A DNA stretch of 49,325 nucleotides from CAYQJV01 sp964417925 (GTDB lineage: Bacteria; Hydrothermota; Tepidihabitantia; B3-TA06; CAYQJV01), in the NCBI GenBank assembly GCA_964417925.1, contig CAYQJV010000008.1, forward strand, positions 1 through 49,325, written 5' to 3'. This document shows, piece after piece, positions 1 through 8,670 of the stretch. Made by a program: the position numbers and the translations under genes. Under the pieces are notes generated by a model. It saw only the letters and a program-made list of their open reading frames with translations, did no database searches and was not told where the DNA came from. Position 1 is the stretch's first letter; the number at the start of each line of letters is the position of its first letter.

Positions 1-1662
1 TACACCGACGATGTAAACATAAATCGGTTTGAGATAAAAGATGTCAGGATTTCGGGTAAGGAAAATCCGATAAATATAGTGTTTTCGATAAATGCTCATC
101 GGGATAGATTAAATGTCTATAATCTTGATGCAAAAGATGATAATATTCTTATCAAAGAGTCAATGGCTCAGAATGGGAGTCAGTCCCATTCCTGTTATGC
201 TAACGGTGCTCCTTATGGAAGCAATAGCTATATAACAAGTGGTATAGGTCTTGTGAACTGCAGGTTCAAAAATCTCATCATCAACCCTGGAAAGTTTACC
301 GATTGTGAGGGCAACCCCATTGAGAAGTATGCCCTTGTTAAATACTATCTCGATGTCCTGGTTATAGACTCGCTTGGAAAACCGGTTCCCGGGGCGGATG
401 TCTTTGTCATAAATGAGGTTGATGCGGGGTATCCTGCAGAAAATATGTCCGAAGAGAAGCCTTACTGCACTGGAGAATACAACTGTTTTTATCACCACTA
501 TCGAATAGTTCAGGGTAAGCCTGTATATTCGGTCCAGACCGGTCCTGATGGACATACCCCCCTTCCCTCTGACCCACAAAATACACTGATAATTACCGAT
601 TACAAAAAGACCGAGAATGACAGTCTGGATGGGATAAGTATCAGCTGGAAACTTCACCATTCTTACTGGGCAGTCTTGGAATGGGAGATGTATAACAGGG
701 TCCATGGAAGAGTCATTCATGAGACCTATAAGATTCCATATTCCGAGTTTGCGCAAGGCGATACCCATCATGTGAAACTTATTTATGAATCAGAAGATAG
801 CACTTTTCAGCTCATCATAAAAAATCAGAAGGATTCTCTGATCTGGGATTCCGGAAAGAAAAAGGTCGGCACAGATATTTATCCCTTAGGGTTTAACCAG
901 ATCGGTTTTGAGGTGAGGAAGCACCCCTATGCGACGAAGGAGATATCCTGGGAACCGGAGGGGTTTATAAAGCTCTATTCCAGGGTATATCGGGGTGAAA
1001 TAGAAGCATGGATAGATAATATGCGAATAGAAGTAGAGGGGATCGGTCTTATTGAGGATAATAACTATTCAAATGACCCGGGTTTGATCCCTATTATTGA
1101 TGATGGATGGGAATATTACCGATTATCAAATTCTACTCAGGGAAGAAGTTTTACCATGGAGTTTGATATTGCATTCCCCACGCTTGATGCGGATGGACCG
1201 TGGGTATCGGTCTGGTTCGGTAGCAATTTTTCTCAGGAGGTTATTCCCAGAAATATCAACTATACTTATACTATAATTGCATCAAAGGGAGGTTTGACCG
1301 GAATGGTAAAGGGTGTTGACCCTGATGAAAGTTGGTATCGGGAAAATCCGATGGAGCCCACTTATACGGTTGTTATTGTTTTAGGAAAGCAGAAACAGCC
1401 TCCAGAGATACTCGTCTATCCCAACCCTTATAGGGCTGATATGGGGTGGGAGGAAAAGATTATATTTGCAAACCTTCCAGAGGAAGCAACGATATGGATT
1501 TATACCCTCTCAGGGGAGCTGGTTGAGAAGATCGAGTATAAGGCTGAGACCTCTGGTGGGATTGTGGAATGGGATATAAGCGATATCGCGAGTGGAATCT
1601 ATATTTATCTTATAAAATCGAAGAATTTTAAAAAGAAAGGTAAAATAGGGGTGATAAAATGA
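1..1662 (+). CDS. secreted protein with C-terminal sorting tail (5' partial)
   Basis: The reading frame is open from base 1, so the gene starts upstream of the window; a GTG at 79 is an internal codon rather than a convincing start, as no ribosome binding site precedes it. The visible 550 or so residues contain beta-rich, acidic, aromatic stretches typical of extracellular carbohydrate-associated proteins, but I recognise no catalytic domain. The last 80 residues, from YPNPYRADMGW (near base 1417), form a Por_Secre_tail/T9SS type A-like sorting domain ending in a Lys-rich strand, nearly duplicated in the next gene. This predicts export across the outer membrane. Stop overlaps the start of the next gene (ATGA), so the two are probably co-transcribed. 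Base composition is more GC-rich than genes after 6.8 kb. Function otherwise unknown. Confidence 0.8.
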   Translation, partial: YTDDVNINRFEIKDVRISGKENPINIVFSINAHRDRLNVYNLDAKDDNILIKESMAQNGSQSHSCYANGAPYGSNSYITSGIGLVNCRFKNLIINPGKFTDCEGNPIEKYALVKYYLDVLVIDSLGKPVPGADVFVINEVDAGYPAENMSEEKPYCTGEYNCFYHHYRIVQGKPVYSVQTGPDGHTPLPSDPQNTLIITDYKKTENDSLDGISISWKLHHSYWAVLEWEMYNRVHGRVIHETYKIPYSEFAQGDTHHVKLIYESEDSTFQLIIKNQKDSLIWDSGKKKVGTDIYPLGFNQIGFEVRKHPYATKEISWEPEGFIKLYSRVYRGEIEAWIDNMRIEVEGIGLIEDNNYSNDPGLIPIIDDGWEYYRLSNSTQGRSFTMEFDIAFPTLDADGPWVSVWFGSNFSQEVIPRNINYTYTIIASKGGLTGMVKGVDPDESWYRENPMEPTYTVVIVLGKQKQPPEILVYPNPYRADMGWEEKIIFANLPEEATIWIYTLSGELVEKIEYKAETSGGIVEWDISDIASGIYIYLIKSKNFKKKGKIGVIK

Positions 1663-4457
1663 AAAGGCTTTTACCATTTATAATTTTAATCTTTTCAAGC
1701 CCTTTGAATGCCCAGATAACGAAAGGTTGGGAGTATGAAAAAACAATCTGTGAAGGGGACTGGCATATACCCTGGTATTATCTGTATCCCTATCTTGCTT
1801 ACAATCTAAGAGGGGATGGTAAATGGGTGATAATATCTGGAAGAGAGGCTTATGGTGGATATTTTGGCTTTTATCTCGATACATTGGAGAGGAGATGGGT
1901 GTATGATGAGTCCTTGACAGAAGGACTTAGTGCACACGGCTGGGAGGAAGCACCGGCTTTATGTTATAATTTACGCGGAGACAATAAATGGGTTCTTATC
2001 GGTCATCAGGGTTCAAATTTCTATGGTTATTACTGGGATGGTGATGGGTGGATTGAAGACCCGTCGATAGTTAATGGACTTCCCGAAATTTCCGGGGAGA
2101 TAAAGCACTGCTTTATAGACTCCCTTTTGCCGGATGGCAGGTGGACACTTATCACCGGAACTGATGAAGGGATTCTGAGGGCGTTCTACTGGGATGGTGA
2201 TGAGTGGATTGAAGATCCCTCAGGGGTAAATGGCATACCCGATATCGGCTCCCATGTTTCGGTAACTGCAGGGTTTAACCTACGGGGAGATAATCGCTGG
2301 GTGCTGATCGTTACAAACTATTCTGTTGCTCAGCCGAGGGGTTTTTACTGGGATGGAGATGAATGGATTGAGGATTCCTCAATAGTTAAAGGACTTCCTG
2401 AAGATAATCTATTGAGACCGACCATGGGATATAATGTATGGGGTGATGGTAAATGGATTTTATATATGGGATGCAACCGTCAGGGGACCATTCTCGGCTA
2501 CTTTTATGATAGCGTTGATGTTTCCAACCTTCCTCAGCAGGAAGATATCGAAGTCGCTGATGTTGGTGCAACGACCGCTTTAATAAAATTTACCTATCCC
2601 AAGACATGGACTCATTCTATTAAGTATTCTCTCTCACCAGACTTAAGTAATCCCCTGTGGTCATACCGAGTTGAAGATGAAGATAGTGTGGAGATAAAAT
2701 TGAAAAATCTTCTTCCCGATACCACCTACTATTTCCAGCTCTATACCTTTGTCCCTTGGGATACGAGCTACTATGTTGCAAGTCAGATAAGATCATTCAG
2801 GACGTTAAAAGCCCAATCCTATATCTACCTTACCCCTGATGATACCCTTTCTATCCAGGATGCACTCGAGCTCTTGCCACCCGAAGGAGGAACGATAGAA
2901 CTCTCATCCGGAACATTTTTCATCTCCGAGCCGATTCGGATATGGATGAACAATGTCACCATATTCGGTCAAGGTATGGATAACACGGTGCTCATGCCCG
3001 GAGCTCAGTTTGACGGTCATCTCATCTTCATAACCCAAGCTGAAGACCCATATTATCGAGCAAATTGGATATATACCCACAAGGACCTTACTTTCTGGTT
3101 TAACTATCCAGAAATTCCTCTTGACACCACGATTTTGGTTCATGATGTAACCTTAAAAGATTTCAAAATAGATGGCAATGGCTCAAATGGAGGTATCTAT
3201 GGAGTGGAAGTTTGGGATGTAGTCTGCAAGAGGATAAAGACCGAAAATACCACCGGAGCAATAAGTTATAACCCTGGCATAAATTGCCTCATTGATAGTT
3301 GCATATCATTAAATGACCGGATTGCATACTGGCTTACCCTATTATCACGCTCCTGCTATATTAAAAACTGCATGGTGAAAAATGCTCATGGCTGGATTCC
3401 CGCAGTTCACACCAATGGAAGTAAGGACTCAGAATATGAAGAACTACCCGATTACCCACCGCCCGAAATCAGTAATAATATTATAACCGATTGTGTCGAT
3501 GCCATCCACGTATATTCAACCAATGACATCTTGGTTCACGACAATATAATTGATGGTTTTTTGAGATACGGGATCAAAGTCTCAATCTCCGGAAATTGTG
3601 AGATATACAATAATATTGTGAAAAACGGGAGATCAGACATTGAAGATTCTCATGGGATTAGATATCATGAGGCAAATGGGTGCGTCTTTCGCAACAATAT
3701 AGTCTATAACAATAAAGGATATGGCTTTCATATGGCTGACAGATTTGAGGAAGTGCGAACCGGTGAAATCATAAACAATGTCTTTTATAAAAACAGCAAA
3801 GGTGGATTATACAATCCAAAGGAATTTGAACAGGATATTATAGTGAAGAATAACATAATAGCAGAAAACGGCGGTTGGGGAATTGAAGGAGGGTTTAGCA
3901 TCATCTCATATAATGATGTATGGGGAAATGACTCGGGTAGTTTCTACAATGCAACACCTGACATTGGCAACATATTCGCAGACCCCCTATTTGCAGATCC
4001 GGAAAATGGTGACTTTCATCTTAAATCAGAAGGTGGAAGGTGGGATGGAGAAAAATGGGTTTACGATTCGGTGACCTCTCCCTGCATAGATGCAGGAGAC
4101 CCGGAAGATGATTACTCAAATGAGCCAGAACCAAATGGTGATAGAATAAACATGGGTGCTTATGGTAATACTCCTGAGGCATCAAAATCTTATTTTATTG
4201 CTGAAGTTGAAAAAGTAATTATCTATCCAAATCCTTACCGGGCTGATATGGGTTGGGAGGAAAAGATTATATTTGATAACCTGTCTTCTGGAGCAAGGAT
4301 ATGGATTTATACCCTTACGGGTGAACTTGTTAAAGAGATTGAGGTTAAGGGGAAAAGGTGGGAGTGGAATTTGGAGAATATCCCAACCGGTGTTTATATC
4401 TATTTAATTAAAGCGACTGGATTTAAAAATAAAGGTAAGCTCGCAATAATTAAATAG
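1659..4457 (+). CDS. secreted beta-propeller/FnIII/beta-helix protein with sorting tail
   Basis: A 932-residue protein with a signal peptide (MKRLLPFIILIFSSPLNAQ). Residues about 45-285 hold five repeats built on G-D-x-[KR]-W-[VI]-[LI] followed by F/YYWDGDxWIEDP, suggesting a five-bladed propeller of the tachylectin type (inference). Residues about 290-385 resemble a fibronectin type III domain (TTALIKF...DTTYYFQLYTF). Residues about 390-800 are a right-handed parallel beta-helix with many N-N-I-[IV] turns and an SPCIDAGDP ending, as in pectate-lyase-fold surface proteins. The last 75 residues are a type IX-like sorting tail almost the same as that of the gene before. The start overlaps the upstream stop (ATGA). 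Likely a surface polysaccharide-binding or -degrading protein; no catalytic residues can be assigned. Confidence 0.85.
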   Translation: MKRLLPFIILIFSSPLNAQITKGWEYEKTICEGDWHIPWYYLYPYLAYNLRGDGKWVIISGREAYGGYFGFYLDTLERRWVYDESLTEGLSAHGWEEAPALCYNLRGDNKWVLIGHQGSNFYGYYWDGDGWIEDPSIVNGLPEISGEIKHCFIDSLLPDGRWTLITGTDEGILRAFYWDGDEWIEDPSGVNGIPDIGSHVSVTAGFNLRGDNRWVLIVTNYSVAQPRGFYWDGDEWIEDSSIVKGLPEDNLLRPTMGYNVWGDGKWILYMGCNRQGTILGYFYDSVDVSNLPQQEDIEVADVGATTALIKFTYPKTWTHSIKYSLSPDLSNPLWSYRVEDEDSVEIKLKNLLPDTTYYFQLYTFVPWDTSYYVASQIRSFRTLKAQSYIYLTPDDTLSIQDALELLPPEGGTIELSSGTFFISEPIRIWMNNVTIFGQGMDNTVLMPGAQFDGHLIFITQAEDPYYRANWIYTHKDLTFWFNYPEIPLDTTILVHDVTLKDFKIDGNGSNGGIYGVEVWDVVCKRIKTENTTGAISYNPGINCLIDSCISLNDRIAYWLTLLSRSCYIKNCMVKNAHGWIPAVHTNGSKDSEYEELPDYPPPEISNNIITDCVDAIHVYSTNDILVHDNIIDGFLRYGIKVSISGNCEIYNNIVKNGRSDIEDSHGIRYHEANGCVFRNNIVYNNKGYGFHMADRFEEVRTGEIINNVFYKNSKGGLYNPKEFEQDIIVKNNIIAENGGWGIEGGFSIISYNDVWGNDSGSFYNATPDIGNIFADPLFADPENGDFHLKSEGGRWDGEKWVYDSVTSPCIDAGDPEDDYSNEPEPNGDRINMGAYGNTPEASKSYFIAEVEKVIIYPNPYRADMGWEEKIIFDNLSSGARIWIYTLTGELVKEIEVKGKRWEWNLENIPTGVYIYLIKATGFKNKGKLAIIK

Positions 4458-4465
4458 GAGGTTTT

Positions 4466-6361
4466 ATGAGAATTGTGGCTTTTTTTCTCCTGGGGCTGAC
4501 AAGCTCATGGGCTACTACCTATTATGTTGCCCTCTGGGGCAACGACGATTGGTCCGGGACCTCTCCAGATTCAGCCTGGCGTCATATAGCTTATGGAACC
4601 CAAAAGGTCGAGGCTGGTGATACCTTGATAATTATGCCAGGTAATTATGGAGATGAGAATGCCGTGATTGCAAACAGTGGAACCGCTTCAGAACCCATTG
4701 TAATTCGTGGCGATGTATACAATGAAGTTATTATGGAAGGTGATGGTGATGGAAATGGTATCCTGATTGAAGGTAAGCATCATATAATCATAGAGAATAT
4801 AAAGTTTACTAATTATACCACGGGTATATTTGTTTATCATGAAGGGTCGTATATCACGGTAAAAAGATGTATCTTTATAGAAAATAATGCAGGTGGGTTT
4901 TTGGTTTGGGGAACATCATCTGATATTTCAAAATGTCATCATATCACCGCAACTGAGAACTGGTTCTCGGATTATACCGATAAACAGGATTATGGAATTT
5001 ACTTTTGCTATGCCAAATATGTAGTTGCTAATAATAACTATTTCTTCGGCTGGCATCATCAGGCATTATCCTTTAAACGGAGAGTTCACTATGGGATTGC
5101 AAAGAATAACATTTTTGAGGGTTTCAGATACACTGCATTATACTTGGGACAGAACTTAGATAGTCCCGGTGATACCAACCGATGTCGTTATTTAATTGCA
5201 GAAGGTAATGTTTTCCGTCCGGCGATGGGATATCGGGCAAAGCGTCCGATTTGGGTTTCCAATGTTGAATATGCGGTGGTAAGGAACAACTTTATGGAGG
5301 GTAAGGACGGCGTTGATGGTGGATGGGGAGAAGGGATTGCTCTTGGTGATTATGAATCTGGATATGAACCTGCCAATCCAACTCATGTTACCATTTATAA
5401 TAATGTGATGCGCCGTATCGGTGGGACCACTACCAATCCCGGGATCAGGATTTATCACGACTGTCATGATGTTAGGGTTTTCAATAACACCTTCGCCAAC
5501 TGTGCCTATGGTTTGGGGTTTGAGAAAGAGGATACCGTCCTCTTTCAGCATAATATTTTCTACAATTATCGTCACGGCATGATTCGTGAAGGCACGGGTC
5601 AGTACGCCATTTTTCGGTATAATGACATCTATCCTTATTGGTCAGGGGCAGGAGCTACCAATATTTTTGAGAATCCACTCTTTGTTGGTCATTTTGATAC
5701 TTTAGTTCTTCGGGATGAGAATCCCCACTTTGTGCCCGATTTCAGCAGGGCTATGGTCTGTCGGCTTCAAGCAAACTCACCCTGTATTGATGCGGGTATT
5801 CCGCTGACAGTAACAGTGGGTTCTGGGAGTGGTAACGAAGTTCCGGTTGAAGATGTGTATTATTTTACCGATGGTTTTGGCATTGGTGATGGTGATATTA
5901 TCCGAATAGGAGATTATGACTCATTGAGGATAATCGCCATTGATTATGAAAACAATGTGCTCACGGTGGATAAAATAATCTCATGGAATGATGGGGATGG
6001 TGTTAGTCTTACCTATTATGGAACTGCTCCTGATATGGGTGCATACGAATATTATCCAGTAGGGCTTGAAGAATCAAACCCAGAATATCCTCGCCCTTTT
6101 TCTGTTATATTTAGTTCCCCTAATTCAACAATTACAATTAAATACTTGCTCACAAAGCCCAGCTTGGTTGAACTCAAGATTTATAATATTTCTGGGCAGA
6201 CGGTAAGGAAATTGATGGCAGAAAAACAAAGGTCTGGTATCCATTTCATAAAATGGGATGGAAGGGATGATATGGGCAAGGAGCTTCCCAAAGGGGTTTA
6301 TTTCTTGATGTTTAAAATGAATAAAAATAGCTGGACAGAGAAAGTAATCTTATTAAATTGA
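4466..6361 (+). CDS. secreted right-handed beta-helix protein with FlgD-like tail
   Basis: A 631-residue protein preceded by a good ribosome binding site (TAGGAGG, 4455-4461) only 8 bp after the previous gene, so the three genes look like one operon. Signal peptide MRIVAFFLLGLTSSWA. The mature N-terminus, YYVALWGNDDWSGTSPDSAW, is the classic start of DUF1565/pectate-lyase-like beta-helix proteins ('YYVs..GnD..sGTs...aw'). The helix runs to about residue 470 and contains SPCIDAG. The C-terminus (about 540-631) has ikYlL....V.LkIYNisGQ.VrkL...kqrsGiHfikWDGrDd.Gk.lpkGvYf, an FlgD Ig-like/T9SS-associated tail different from the tails of the two genes before it. Substrate unknown. Confidence 0.85.
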   Translation: MRIVAFFLLGLTSSWATTYYVALWGNDDWSGTSPDSAWRHIAYGTQKVEAGDTLIIMPGNYGDENAVIANSGTASEPIVIRGDVYNEVIMEGDGDGNGILIEGKHHIIIENIKFTNYTTGIFVYHEGSYITVKRCIFIENNAGGFLVWGTSSDISKCHHITATENWFSDYTDKQDYGIYFCYAKYVVANNNYFFGWHHQALSFKRRVHYGIAKNNIFEGFRYTALYLGQNLDSPGDTNRCRYLIAEGNVFRPAMGYRAKRPIWVSNVEYAVVRNNFMEGKDGVDGGWGEGIALGDYESGYEPANPTHVTIYNNVMRRIGGTTTNPGIRIYHDCHDVRVFNNTFANCAYGLGFEKEDTVLFQHNIFYNYRHGMIREGTGQYAIFRYNDIYPYWSGAGATNIFENPLFVGHFDTLVLRDENPHFVPDFSRAMVCRLQANSPCIDAGIPLTVTVGSGSGNEVPVEDVYYFTDGFGIGDGDIIRIGDYDSLRIIAIDYENNVLTVDKIISWNDGDGVSLTYYGTAPDMGAYEYYPVGLEESNPEYPRPFSVIFSSPNSTITIKYLLTKPSLVELKIYNISGQTVRKLMAEKQRSGIHFIKWDGRDDMGKELPKGVYFLMFKMNKNSWTEKVILLN

Positions 6362-6383
6362 AAAGAACTTGAAAGGTCATTTA

Positions 6384-6460
6384 ATGTTTGCAGTCAAATG
6401 GACCCAGAGGAAACCGAAGAATTTCAAAAAGATATTGGATTGGTATCTTGAAAAAAGGTA
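6384..6460 (+). pseudogene. C-terminal gene fragment, copy 1
   Basis: A frame from ATG 6384 encodes MFAVKWTQRKPKNFKKILDW followed by YLEKR and a stop. The last part (KNFKKILDWYLEK) is repeated at 49272-49325, where differences fall mostly on synonymous third positions, so both are probably ends of members of the same protein family. I do not recognise the family. Too short to be a full gene. Confidence 0.5.
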
Positions 6461-6469
6461 AATTTATGA
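6416..6469 (+). repeat. 54-bp repeat, copy 1
   Basis: Matches 49272-49325 at 50 of 54 positions, direct orientation. The second copy runs into the window end, so the full length of the repeat is unknown. Confidence 0.85.
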
Positions 6470-6654
6470 ATAAAGGCAAGGGTTTTGGGGTCCTTTATCT
6501 CGGGCGCCAAAAAACAAAGAGGAAGAGGAATTGGCATCCTATGGTTTAATATATGATAAGAGGCTGAAGATTTCTTTTTATGCAAGGAGCGGATGAATGT
6601 TAAGAGTTTTAATATCGCTTTGATGAAGTATTTTCTATGGTATAAAATACACTT

Positions 6655-6760
6655 AAGCCCTATAGGAGCATAGGTAGACTTCCTCCTTTACAATACTTTT
6701 TGAACGGATGGGTAAAGAATAACCCCTCGCGGCCAAAATGTTATGGAATTCTACACAGAT
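6655..6760 (+). pseudogene. possible transposase C-terminal remnant
   Basis: Read in one frame, this stretch gives YRSIGRLPPLQYFLNGWVKN and then NPSRPKCYGILHR, which resembles the end of IS3/IS481-type integrase-core transposases (NT.RPH.slG.ltPlqyl..W). Upstream frames are interrupted by stops and there are no terminal inverted repeats that I can see, so at most this is a decayed end. Moderate to low certainty. Confidence 0.35.
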
Positions 6761-6788
6761 TTGACTTTTGGTATTTCCCTGATATAAT
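6761..6788 (+). promoter_or_regulatory. promoter upstream of the cassette array
   Basis: TTGACT (6761-6766), 16-bp spacer, TATAAT (6783-6788). It points into the recombinase relic and cassette array, a position comparable to the Pc promoter of integrons. Spacing matches the other promoters in the window. Confidence 0.7.
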
Positions 6789-6794
6789 TATGCG

Positions 6795-6857
6795 ATGTTA
6801 AATAATAAACTCTGGGAGATACAAAAGGAGTTAAAATATGGTGGAAGGTTCTTATGA
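6795..6857 (+). CDS. possible 20-residue leader peptide
   Basis: An ATG six bases after the -10 box opens a 20-codon frame (MLNNKLWEIQKELKYGGRFL) that ends inside the next frame. The position fits leaderless translation, but there is no homology support; it may be the remains of a longer gene. Confidence 0.25.
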   Translation: MLNNKLWEIQKELKYGGRFL

Positions 6858-7116
6858 AATAATGAGTTTGGGGGAGACTGCAAAATATTTAAAAATAAAA
6901 ACAGGAAAATCTATTCTTTATAAAATAGTATGGGAAAGCAAAATCCCTGCAGTGAAAATTAGATATAAAAACACAAAAAGCAAAAGTGGTGTGACTTATA
7001 TTCAGAAACTTTTAGGACATAATACTCTAAAAGAAGTTTTTACTCATGTCAGCACAAAAAATCTTTCTGCAATAAAAAATTCGCTTGATAGTCTTTTGAA
7101 AGGAGGTGGAATGTGA
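6838..7116 (+). pseudogene. excisionase-like HTH fused to tyrosine recombinase end (relic)
   Basis: A 92-residue frame with a good ribosome binding site (AAGGAG, spacing 7). Residues about 9-42 (SLGETAKYLKIKTGKSILYK...IPAVKIR) match the start of an excisionase-type helix-turn-helix (HTH_17). Residues about 52-90 (IQKLLGHNTLKEVFTHVSTK, then ...KNSLDSLL) match the extreme C-terminus of tyrosine recombinases such as XerD or integron/phage integrases (IQ.LLGH.s...T.iYTHV....SPLD.L). The catalytic core with the R-K-H-x-x-R residues is missing and the nucleophile Tyr of YTHV is Phe here, so the product cannot recombine DNA. The simplest reading is a deletion joining two recombination genes. It sits directly before the first att-like site in the same orientation as the cassettes. 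Confidence 0.65.
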
Positions 7117-7153
7117 TCAAAGAACAGAAAAATAATACTCGTCCAGAGGATGT

Positions 7154-7174
7154 ATATACGAACAGTTCGCATAT
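7154..7174. repeat. palindrome 1, one mismatch
   Basis: Ten-base arms around a central A with core CGAACAGTTCG and one mismatched pair. Same core as the perfect palindrome 38 bp downstream. Could be half of a recombination hairpin or an operator. Confidence 0.7.
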
Positions 7175-7191
7175 CTTTACTATTTGGGATT

Positions 7192-7212
7192 ATATCCGAA
7201 CAGTTCGGATAT
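7192..7212. repeat. perfect 21-bp palindrome
   Basis: ATATCCGAAC, central A, GTTCGGATAT: ten perfect pairs. Centre-to-centre distance to the first palindrome is 38 bp; the two can also form one long hairpin together (18 of 21 pairs). Confidence 0.85.
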
Positions 7213-7229
7213 GAACGAGTTATATAACA

Positions 7230-7244
7230 TTCCGCCCCGAAGCC
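7230..7244. repeat. 15-bp inverted repeat, left arm
   Basis: TTCCGCCCCGAAGCC is the exact reverse complement of 9443-9457. The two arms lie at the inner edges of cassette 1 and enclose its two restriction-modification genes. Confidence 0.85.
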
Positions 7245-7284
7245 ACAAAAAATTTAAAATCTATGTATTACATGAGGGAAAGTC

Positions 7285-8670
7285 ATGATGGGAGATATAG
7301 ATATTGAAGTTCACGCTGCTGCTGTAAATAACAAAGTCAAACATATTAAAAAGGATTGGGGTATATTTTTCACGCCACAATGGGTTGTTAATTTTATGGT
7401 AAACATGATAGATGAGAGAAATTTGGATGCAAGCAGTGTTAAAATTCTTGAACCTGCCTGTGGGATTTGTCAGTTCTTGATGGGAATTAGAAAGAATAAG
7501 AAACATATTTTTGAACGTGCGGTTGTCAAAATAGGTGTGGAAATCAACAAAGGGGTAATTGAATATCTTCATCAATACGATTTCGCCCAGGATATACATA
7601 TCGTTAATTGCGATTATTTACTCTGGAACACCAAAGAGCGTTTTGATGTAATCATAGGAAACCCGCCTTATGGCATACCCAGTTTATCAGAACACTACAC
7701 AATACGAGTGGACAATGAAACCAAAAAGAAATACAAGCAAATTTATGAAACTTGGTACGGGAAATATAATGTCTATGGTGCATTCATAGAGAAATCAATA
7801 AAATTATTGAAAGATAATGGGCAGCTTATATTCATTGTTCCAGGTACCTTTATGATTTTAGACGAGTTCAAAAAACTCCGCAATTTTCTCGCAATTCAAG
7901 GTAAAACTGAAATTATATATATGGGTAGTGATGTTTTTAAACCAGAAGCAGATGTTACTACTGTAATTTTGAAATTTGTAAAATCCAAATCTGAAAAGAA
8001 TAAATTAATATTATATGATTATAACAATGACAATCTGAAAGTAATTACAAAAAATAACCATTGGACTGGAGATGTTGTTTTATTTTCAACGGAATTTAGT
8101 AGGGGGGTAAATGATATTTGTAGTTTTAGGCTTGGAGACATTTATACGATAAGAATATCACCAAGAACGCCAGAAATAAAACACAATAAGGATATAATAA
8201 AAGCAAGAGATGTACCAAATAAAGAGAATTTACTTCCGATTCTTAATGGTAGAAACTTAAAGATCGGAGAAATCATTTATAAACCCCTTACAGGTTATTG
8301 GATTGAGGAACAAAAGAAAACTTCTCTAAGAAAGTTTTTTGACAAACCCCATATTGTTGTAGGTTTGGGTTTCAGAGGTGATGGGCAGGTGGGAGCCGCT
8401 TATGATTATAAGGCATATCCGTGGATGGGGGATGTTTACCATCTATTGAGAAAACATACTTTAACAAATATGCATTTTGATCTCACTGATGAAGAGGTGG
8501 TTGAATTTTTGAATTCAGAAATAATAAAGAAATATGTAAAAGATGTCTTTAGGGATATCACATATCATTTTAATATAACACAGCTTAAGATGTTCCCATT
8601 ACCTACGAAAGAAGAATTAAGAAAATTGAAAGAGGTGTTGTTATGTCAAGAGACTGGAAAGGTGATCTGA
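7285..8670 (+). CDS. TaqI/Eco57I-type adenine-N6 DNA methyltransferase
   Basis: A 461-residue protein. FFTPQWVVNFMV (28-39) is the usual FTP..V lead-in; motif I is LEPACGICQFL (55-65), a variant of DPACGSG.FL for S-adenosylmethionine binding; motif IV is NPPY (126-129), diagnostic for N6-adenine methylation. The C-terminal half (about 270-450) resembles a TaqI-like target recognition domain (GRNLKIGEIIYKPLTGYWIE). It overlaps the following endonuclease gene by 28 bp, so the pair forms a type II restriction-modification unit that lies inside one integron-like cassette. It would protect host DNA from its partner. Start: ATG 7285 or 7288 after GAGGGA. Confidence 0.88.
   Translation: MMGDIDIEVHAAAVNNKVKHIKKDWGIFFTPQWVVNFMVNMIDERNLDASSVKILEPACGICQFLMGIRKNKKHIFERAVVKIGVEINKGVIEYLHQYDFAQDIHIVNCDYLLWNTKERFDVIIGNPPYGIPSLSEHYTIRVDNETKKKYKQIYETWYGKYNVYGAFIEKSIKLLKDNGQLIFIVPGTFMILDEFKKLRNFLAIQGKTEIIYMGSDVFKPEADVTTVILKFVKSKSEKNKLILYDYNNDNLKVITKNNHWTGDVVLFSTEFSRGVNDICSFRLGDIYTIRISPRTPEIKHNKDIIKARDVPNKENLLPILNGRNLKIGEIIYKPLTGYWIEEQKKTSLRKFFDKPHIVVGLGFRGDGQVGAAYDYKAYPWMGDVYHLLRKHTLTNMHFDLTDEEVVEFLNSEIIKKYVKDVFRDITYHFNITQLKMFPLPTKEELRKLKEVLLCQETGKVI

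Larger units (their letters stand above)
6362..6760. other. gene-poor debris region
   Basis: This 400-bp stretch has no intact gene. It holds a short protein end repeated at the window's right edge (6384-6460), two further open fragments in different frames (around 6466-6550 and 6528-6596, the latter ending YDKRLKISFYARSG before a stop), and a possible transposase end (about 6655-6760). The mixture of short frames reads as the scar of several insertions and deletions just before the integron-like array. Confidence 0.6.
7131..7225 (+). other. att-like recombination site 0 (attI or first attC)
   Basis: Ends with GTTATAT (7219-7225), which acts as the left boundary of cassette 1: its complement ATATAAC lies at that cassette's right end (9499-9505). 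The stretch ATAATACTCGT (near 7133-7143) can pair with ACGAGTTATAT, and between them lie two palindromes (7154-7174 and 7192-7212) that can also pair with each other. This is the organisation of an attC or attI site (outer R arms, inner L stems), though less canonical than the sites downstream. Confidence 0.5.

Noticed and set aside
160..771. 203-codon minus-strand frame
   Set aside because: Antisense shadow of the secreted protein, which has a sorting tail and correct codon pattern.
2031..2400. Regular repeats that could suggest a CRISPR-like array
   Set aside because: They are in-frame protein repeats inside one gene; no short identical repeats with unique spacers were seen anywhere in the window.
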